64,000 nucleotides of DNA from Mytilus californianus (lineage: Eukaryota; Mollusca; Bivalvia; Mytilida; Mytilidae): assembly GCF_021869535.1 (NCBI RefSeq), contig NW_026262712.1, positions 65,938,100-66,002,099 on the forward strand, given 5' to 3'. The notes under the pieces are model-generated. The model did no database searches. It saw only the letters and a program-made list of their open reading frames with translations, and was not told where the DNA came from. A program made the position numbers and the translations under genes. Of the stretch, positions 58,701 through 64,000 are shown in pieces (position 1 is the first letter of the stretch; each line of letters begins with the position of its first letter).

Positions 58701-61700
58701 AATTGACATTGAAATTATAGTGCATTTCAATTAAGATTAAAGGAGTGACTTGCTGTAAGTTATGTTTTGCATGTAATATTAGTAATCTATATTTATGCAT
58801 ACTTTATTGACAGGTAACTGGAGACAATGTATGTTCCCTTGCTTTGGTGGATTTTAATGCACAAGGACAAAATCAGGTAATATTAAAAAATATCTATCTG
58901 TCTTAAACACAGGTTTAAAGATGGAAATATTACATGAAAGTCATAATTCCATCACCATGGCTCTCTGTTATAAAATTTACTCTGTAGTCTGAGTACAAAA
59001 TTTGTGCTCGAAACACCAAATCCAGTTTTTTTAATTGTTGATGTCTGAGAACGATAAAAGTGCTGGAAAGTTTTATGAAAGTTTTCATATGTTCTATTCC
59101 TTTTAATGATTAAATGTGTTTTAGATTTGAAATATATGAGATTTTGAAATGATGTTGTCAGTGCTTTTTTTTTTTTATTAAATATGGTTAAAATAGCATA
59201 AAATTAGGGTTTAAAATGTATTGACTAGCCTTTACTTGCCCAGGTCTTTTCATTGATGATATTTCACTTCAGTGTTCTCCCCAGGCCCTTAAAGGACCGC
59301 GGGCCCGCGATGTATAATTTTTTACCGCGGTGGTATCGTTCTTACCGCGATGTATAATTTTTATCCGTGGTGCTAAAATTTTCAGTTAAAAAATCGTAAA
59401 TCGGTAAAGTTTTAAACGACTTGTTAAATCTTTTCCGTGCGGTATAAAATTCCAGGTGAAATTTGACCAGTTCAAACCAGTTCAACACAGATTGTTTACA
59501 CCACGTGATCGATTTACCTTAGGAGGTTAACCTTGCTGATTGCATTTAATCGATGTAAAAACAGTAATTAACACTTGTAACATGATTCTTTTGTGTTTTA
59601 TTTAAGAATTCATAACTTTATGATCACAGATAACTATTTTATGGCTTCACTCTCCACCCAAGCACTGACCTGTGACAAGTCGGTAAATACTTTGTACACA
59701 AACAGTGTCTTGACCCGATAGGTACATTTTGTGTACATCATAAAGGTGGCTCATTACGTATAATGGACAACTATACATTTCCCAATTCTTATAATATAGT
59801 ATTATATGTCTCTGATTAAACCATGGACAATATTATCTTTAATTATGACATAGTTATTGCATGATAGTCGGGTTTCAAACTGTAGTATCTGTCTGTACAT
59901 ATCACATGACCCAGTTAGTTCACGTAGAATATTCACTTTTATTTACAATTAATTGCAATCTATTATATTTTATAAATAAAATGCATGACTGTACCTTAAA
60001 ACTGAATATTTATATCCATAATCAATGAATAACAGAAGTAATCTAATTCTTGCAAATTTTATCCATAAGCACATGTTAAATCTATTTATATCTACTTCCT
60101 GTCATTTAGGCGGGTAAAATAGGGAGACTTAGTTGTTGACATTGAATATGGTTACTTATAGATCTATAGACCAAAGATAAATTTATAGATTTAGGAATTC
60201 CTTTTCATGACAAATAAAGATTTAGATTTCAGGGCAGTATTAAGTCTGTATCTATGTTTGATTATCACCAAAGACAAGAAAGGTTAATATTTACATGAAA
60301 TCTATGGCAAAATGTTCTAAAATTTATGAAAAATTTCTTTTTATTAAAATCTAAGATAGAAACTGGTTCAAATAATAAAACAATATTTGCAATTGTTCTT
60401 GTTAATTTTATATCTTCTTATGACAAGAATCCTTTCACATACAACAACTTTTTTCTAGAATCATTATCTAGAAAGTTTTTTAAATAGAACATTTTTGTTC
60501 ACTTTTGAATGATATTTTATTTTTATTGATTTGGGATTTTATAAAAGATTTAATTACTTTAAATTCAGATTAATATTTTATTATGAATCATAATTTATTT
60601 ATTTAAAAAAAATATTAAAGTATACAAACTGTTTTTTGATTTACTTCTATTTTACCAATAATTTTCTGAATCAATGTCTACATAACACAGTACCACAGTA
60701 TTAAAAAAAAACAAGAGACATAAAAACTACAGTAACTAGAGCTAAGCGACGCGATGCGACACAACTGATTGCATGAAATATTTCACCAAGAAGTCCACAC
60801 GCGTTACCCTGGTGCTATCCAAAAATCCTGGGGAGAACACTGCACTTGTCAAAAAGAAAATTACGATCCCCTAACTCTCAAGGCAGTGTATTAACAACTG
60901 CACAAAAAATACCACATTGAGGAAATGATGAAAATAATTATATTTAAATCTTTGGATAAAATTGTATATTCCATTATCGAAAAAGATATGTTCACAAAAG
61001 TTATTCTTTTTTGTTAAAAACAGAATATAAATATGTACATATGATAAGGTAGAAATATAACATGTATCTACCTTTAAAAACTATCTTTTTATTATTATTG
61101 AAAGTTTTTGATTATTTAAAACGTTTTTTTTTAGAATGAATAGAGATATAATTTTTATCTATTTTTCTTTTACAGCTTGTAGTTGGTTCTGAAGATTTTG
61201 ATATAAGAGTTTTTAGAGAGGATGAGATTATTGCTGAAATGACAGAAACTGAGGTAATTACTCCTACATATATATATTGATGTTGGGTTAATTTTCTATT
61301 ATGTTAGTCCATGTGAAGTTATAGTAAAGGCTATATATCTGTTTACCAATACCCTTCCAAAAAGGTAAATGCTAGTAACATTTTTTCACAATTTATTTCT
61401 AGTTAAAAATTGGTAACTGTTGATGTCAAAATTGCTCAAGTGAAACAGTTTTGCACTTTTGATTATAATTATTGTATCATCAAAGATGTGATAAATCTAT
61501 GCCTTCAGATATTAATAGAGCCATCGTAGAGTAGAATATAATGACTGAATTCTCAAATCTATGATTTAAGAAATTCTTGAGTTATAATACTGTGATCTCA
61601 TAATTCTACTTTTTTAGGCCATTACATCTCTGTGTCCAATGATGGATTCTAGGTTTGGATATGCTTTGGCTAATGGTACTGTAGGGGTTTATGATAGATC

Positions 61701-63328
61701 AGCTAGATATTGGAGAATTAAGGTAAGTTGTTTTTGCAAAATGGTATTGTCTATTCTAGTGTAAATTAAGGGGAAGCTTAAATTTTGACATTTCCATTAA
61801 AAAATTGACGAGTTTAAAAACAATGTACAATTTTTTTCCCATTGGCTATTTCTCGATCACTTTTAAAAGTACTTGTTTCTGTTGTATCAAGAAATGTTTT
61901 AAAAAAAGTGATAAGTGTTTTGAATTTTTGTTTGGCTTTATATTGTAATTTATAAATAATAATAGAATTGGATTTAGGTATGTTAACATACACATGTATG
62001 AAGATTTCACTTTGTATATTTCAGTCTAAGAATCAAGCCCTGACTATACACAGTTTTGATATAGATTCTGATGGTGTAGCAGAGTTAATAACAGGATGGA
62101 GTAATGGAAAGGTACTTAAGAATGTTTAAATAAGGAAACAAATCATATACATTATCCTATTACCCATAGAGATGGTTAGAAATACTTAAGGACAACTGGT
62201 AAAACAGGAGATCTACTGTGTTTACCTCAACAACATTGAAAAGAATGTTTGCACAAAATCTTCAGATATTGTCCCAAAAAATCATGATGAACAGATTGAT
62301 ACAAAATTTCTTGGTCACTTAATTTATGTGTCTCAATACATTGTCATAGAAATTAAATACATTTTTCACATATAGAGCCTTTGCCTTGACACCTGGAAAA
62401 GATATGACGAAAATTGTTAATACATGTAGTTATTGAATTTAATGACAGGTTTAAGTATAATGTATGACTTAACTGCATAACAAAAATCAAGTTAGCAAAA
62501 TACCAACTATTGTATTTTCAATGAAACTTATTTGGTGACATGTTAGAGTAAAATGCTGTAAGGTTAAGATGCCAATGATTATTTTATAGCAATGTATTTG
62601 CGTGCTTGCTTTATCAAATGGTTAGTCCTATGGTAAGTGCAATTTCTAATTAACATCCAGAAAACTAGAAAATTATTTTTTACACTACTGCGTTATAATG
62701 TAAATAGTTGAATTTCGTTTATTTTAAACTTTGCCACTAGTTTTACATTTTAAAAGAGTTTTAGATTGTAGATTTATCTATTATTTTCTACTTTACCGAC
62801 CATACAAGACCCTCATGGGTAGTGAGGATCCTTAAACACCCCCTAGTATTTTTTACTTTGTTTTTTCTCTCTACAGATTGATGCCAGAAGTGACAGAACT
62901 GGTGAAGTTATATTCAAAGACAATTTTGCATCTGCTGTTGCTGGTATTGTACAGGTTTGTGAAAATTAAAGATATGTAAAAGTATTATTATATTCTTTTG
63001 ATTTGATTTGAAGAAAGGGAGATGTGATACATCAATCAGAATACACAAAAACCAAAAACACATCTTAAGACCAACAAAAGATAGGTACTGACACAATATA
63101 TCAAGATATAAAGTGTTCATTCACTAAATTAAAATTATCTTTGTTATGTGTATTTTTCTACTGTCTTGCAAAATATGATAAACAAATTAAAATTGATTGC
63201 TAATCATGTATATCATACTCCTGATTATTAGATTGATTGGAACTTCAATGAAACAAATATCTGCTTTCAGGCTGATTACAGACTTGATGGAACTCAGCAG
63301 TTGTTGTGTGTTTCTACTGAAGGAGAGA
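52650..63328 (+). CDS. BBS2: BBS2, exons 1-9, continues beyond the window
   Basis: Join of 52650-52766, 56254-56466, 58010-58135, 58814-58876, 61176-61253, 61618-61722, 62025-62111, 62877-62954 and 63271-63328, with all GT-AG junctions in phase. The about 308 residues read here follow vertebrate BBS2 almost codon for codon: [94 protein letters not shown] and [19 protein letters not shown]2 is a core subunit of the BBSome, the coat that moves membrane cargo through cilia. This part is the N-terminal beta-propeller; the coiled-coil, GAE and platform parts (about 400 more residues) lie beyond 64000. The ATG at 52650 gives the same N-terminus length as human. An acceptor (ttttttgcag) just before 52631 implies a 5' untranslated exon upstream. 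Confidence 0.95.
53076..53389. mobile_element. 314-bp MITE with TTAA-bounded inverted ends
   Basis: TTAAGGTGGTAC (53076-53087) and GTACCACCTTAA (53378-53389) are exact inverted repeats that begin and end with TTAA, the target of piggyBac-type elements. The ends are otherwise unlike canonical piggyBac. It lies in BBS2 intron 1. Confidence 0.72.
53640..53682. repeat. Poly-C followed by poly-A tract
   Basis: A C-run of about 18 is followed directly by an A-run of about 12 within BBS2 intron 1. A minus-strand frame with a glycine run comes from it. Confidence 0.85.
53764..54310 (+). pseudogene. Reverse-transcriptase C-terminal remnant of a retroelement
   Basis: An open frame, without a start, reads [70 protein letters not shown] and [17 protein letters not shown]. 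It then stops at 54180-54182. A shifted frame continues with [16 protein letters not shown] to [11 protein letters not shown] and a stop at 54308-54310. This block order is what I remember from the C-terminal part of reverse transcriptases in many invertebrate retroelements; LINE versus Penelope-like class cannot be decided. The catalytic YADD part is absent, so the copy is 5'-truncated, and it is frameshifted. It lies within BBS2 intron 1, same strand. Confidence 0.65.
54311..54955 (+). mobile_element. 3' non-coding part of the retroelement with shared tail
   Basis: Continues directly from the reverse-transcriptase remnant through 'cgcctgtcccaagtcaggag', 'gaaggacgcctccgggtgcg' and 'gaagacctgttggtgacctt' to the tail 'ttgttgtctctttgacacat'+'tccccatttcc'. 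The tail resembles the 3' ends of other short repeats in this window, which suggests they borrow the same retrotransposition machinery. Confidence 0.55.
55251..56180 (-). mobile_element. Pearl-like element, reverse orientation, in BBS2 intron 1
   Basis: The right edge 'gtgaacgatacaggctcttt' + 'agagcttctagt' is the reverse complement of the left edge of the element at 11961. Its hairpin (AGGCTCT/AGAGCTT) is followed by CTAG and T. The left edge carries 'ggctcacctgtcccaacggg' and a GTC-rich microsatellite ('catccgtcgtcgtccg'). The body has about four decayed units ('ataggagttattgctcttaa', 'gagttattgccctttgatga', 'gatcagcaaggcaagatcca'). Confidence 0.7.
56254..56466 (+). CDS. BBS2: BBS2 exon 2
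   Basis: 213 nt, acceptor TTTTTTCAG, donor GTGAGT. It encodes VLIHSPHTR, a variable linker ([13 protein letters not shown]) and [16 protein letters not shown] to SDLFYKD. The linker is shorter than in human. Confidence 0.95.
58010..58135 (+). CDS. BBS2: BBS2 exon 3
   Basis: 126 nt, acceptor TTTCTAG, donor GTGAGT. It encodes [16 protein letters not shown] to [12 protein letters not shown], including the IGGNC block. Confidence 0.95.
58814..58876 (+). CDS. BBS2: BBS2 exon 4
   Basis: 63 nt, acceptor TTGACAG, donor GTAATA. It encodes [19 protein letters not shown], an FG-GAP-like propeller turn. The following 2.3-kb intron holds an element with hAT-like ends. Confidence 0.94.
59270..60842. mobile_element. 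Element with hAT-like ends in BBS2 intron 4
   Basis: The left end CAGTGTTCTCCCCAGG (59270-59285) is the exact reverse complement of the right end CCTGGGGAGAACACTG (60827-60842). The 5-mer CACTT flanks both ends directly (59265-59269 and 60843-60847). The first 60 bp are unusually GC-rich (gaccgcgggcccgcg). No long frame, so non-autonomous, 1573 bp. CAGTG ends are characteristic of hAT; the 5-bp duplication is shorter than the classical 8 bp. Confidence 0.75.
61176..61253 (+). CDS. BBS2: BBS2 exon 5
   Basis: 78 nt, acceptor TTTTACAG, donor GTAATT. It encodes [17 protein letters not shown] to AEMTETE, almost invariant across animals. Confidence 0.95.
61618..61722 (+). CDS. BBS2: BBS2 exon 6
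   Basis: 105 nt, acceptor TTTTTTAG, donor GTAAGT. It encodes [17 protein letters not shown] to RSARYWRIK. Confidence 0.95.
62025..62111 (+). CDS. BBS2: BBS2 exon 7
   Basis: 87 nt, acceptor TATTTCAG, donor GTACTT. It encodes [17 protein letters not shown] to TGWSNGK. Confidence 0.95.
62877..62954 (+). CDS. BBS2: BBS2 exon 8
   Basis: 78 nt, acceptor CTCTACAG, donor GTTTGT. It encodes [17 protein letters not shown] to AGIVQ. Confidence 0.94.
63271..63328 (+). CDS. BBS2: BBS2 exon 9
   Basis: 58 nt, acceptor CTTTCAG, donor GTAAGT. It encodes [19 protein letters not shown] and one base of the next codon. It is the first exon here to end out of phase 0. The next exon lies beyond the window. Confidence 0.92.
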
Positions 63329-63567
63329 GTAAGTCAGGATTTAGATTTATTTTTTAAATGAGGAAACTTGTGATGTAATATAATATTCTCAACCATAAAA
63401 GAACACGTTTTTCAGTGATACAAATGAATATTTCTAATTTGAAAGTGACTGATTTCTGTCCTTTAATATATCTACCTGAAACTATGCTTTGATTCAAATT
63501 ATTTTTGATATGTGTCTTTTGATCAACCAGTATCTTGTGCTACAAATACTAGTACACTGTGGATTCA

Positions 63568-63722
63568 TTATACCCGCGCTTTAAAAAAATGGGGATATAC
63601 TGTTTTACCTCTGTCTGTCCATCCATCCATCCGTCAGTCCGTCCGTCCCATGAATATTTTTCTTCACATTTTTCTCAGGGACTACATTACAAGGATTTCT
63701 GAAATTTGGTTTCAGGGTTTAT
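63568..63722 (+). repeat. Repeat fragment with GTCC microsatellite
   Basis: 'ggggatatactgttttacct' is followed by (ccat/ccgt/gtcc)n at about 63615-63650. It resembles the edge of another dispersed bivalve repeat in the BBS2 intron after exon 9. Confidence 0.45.
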
Positions 63723-63880
63723 AAGAAGAATAAGAATAAGAATATTTATTATTCCAATCAAGGGCCCTCGATGGGCAGCATGACATGTACACATAAAACA
63801 AAACATGATTTGTAACAGAAAAACATTTTTTTTATACATTGAAATGAAACATTAAATAGTTCAGACATATTATTATCTCC
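63722..63880 (-). mobile_element. LINE-like 3' tail, minus orientation
   Basis: Read on the minus strand it ends in '...ggaataataaatattcttat' and a short (TTCTTA)n array (63724-63745 on the plus strand). A 3' end of the form AATAAATATTCTTATTC is common to CR1/L2-type LINEs. Only the tail is visible. Confidence 0.45.
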
Positions 63881-64000
63881 ATTCTATATAAATCACATAC
63901 ATTTAATTCCAGGCAGTACCAGAGCCATAAAATCATTACAATTATCATTGTTATTACATACATTAATTTACATTTCGTCTAACATCTAGACATGTAATAA

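Noticed and set aside
59160..60850. GC-rich patch (gaccgcgggcccgcg) as a CpG island or promoter
   Set aside because: It lies exactly inside the left end of an element with perfect 16-bp inverted ends in a BBS2 intron, so it is transposon sequence.
1..64000. tRNA, rRNA or snRNA genes
   Set aside because: No cloverleaf with A and B boxes, and no recognisable rRNA or snRNA stretch, was noticed by eye. A covariance-model scan would be needed to exclude small ones.

Overview
The window is nuclear DNA from an animal, most likely a marine mussel (Mytilidae, Mytilus-like). It is AT-rich and intron-rich, GT-AG splice sites frame short conserved exons, and it is crowded with repeat families of the bivalve 'pearl-like' type. 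That type has tandem core monomers, a GAC- or ACAG-rich microsatellite and a short terminal hairpin. The genus is an inference from remembered repeat and protein families. Nothing bacterial, viral or organellar was seen.

Two real genes were found, arranged head to head. On the minus strand, 15 exons between 51108 and 23972 encode about 611 residues of the KIAA2013 homolog, a metazoan protein of unknown function with one N-terminal and one C-terminal membrane segment. Its first coding exon was not located. On the plus strand, from 52650 to the window edge, nine exons encode the N-terminal beta-propeller of BBS2, a core BBSome subunit in ciliary trafficking; the gene continues past the window. 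About 1.5 kb between the innermost exons must hold the start of KIAA2013 and the BBS2 promoter, and it carries a 191-bp fold-back element.

Left part (1-23 kb): a decayed TRIM/NHL-type gene at the left edge, a Mutator-like transposase scrap, a broken DEDDh exonuclease copy near 6.5-7 kb, then mostly repeats. The repeats are TTGG-rich arrays, a 3.1-kb pearl-like array with a second pearl-like element nested inside it (11.1-14.2 kb), smaller relatives at 14.4-15.0 and 16.5-17.0 kb, and a 12-copy array of a 121-bp unit at 18.3-19.8 kb.

Middle (24-51 kb): KIAA2013 exons separated by transposon-filled introns. The standout is an 11,174-bp element at 35159-46332 with perfect 43-bp terminal inverted repeats and a 5-bp target duplication (TTTAG). 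It fills one intron, is built largely from arrays of a short palindromic motif, and holds further elements nested up to three deep. Upstream introns hold an element with hAT-like ends (48.1-49.3 kb) and a fold-back element whose arms are made of tandem GGTACGAGT-type repeats (49.3-50.5 kb).

Right part (52.6-64 kb): BBS2 exons with a TTAA-flanked MITE, a frameshifted reverse-transcriptase remnant and a reverse-oriented pearl-like element in intron 1, a second element with hAT-like ends in intron 4, and a LINE-like tail at the window edge. Exon limits come from reading splice sites and checking that phases add up. Repeat limits are exact where inverted or direct repeats define them and approximate elsewhere.
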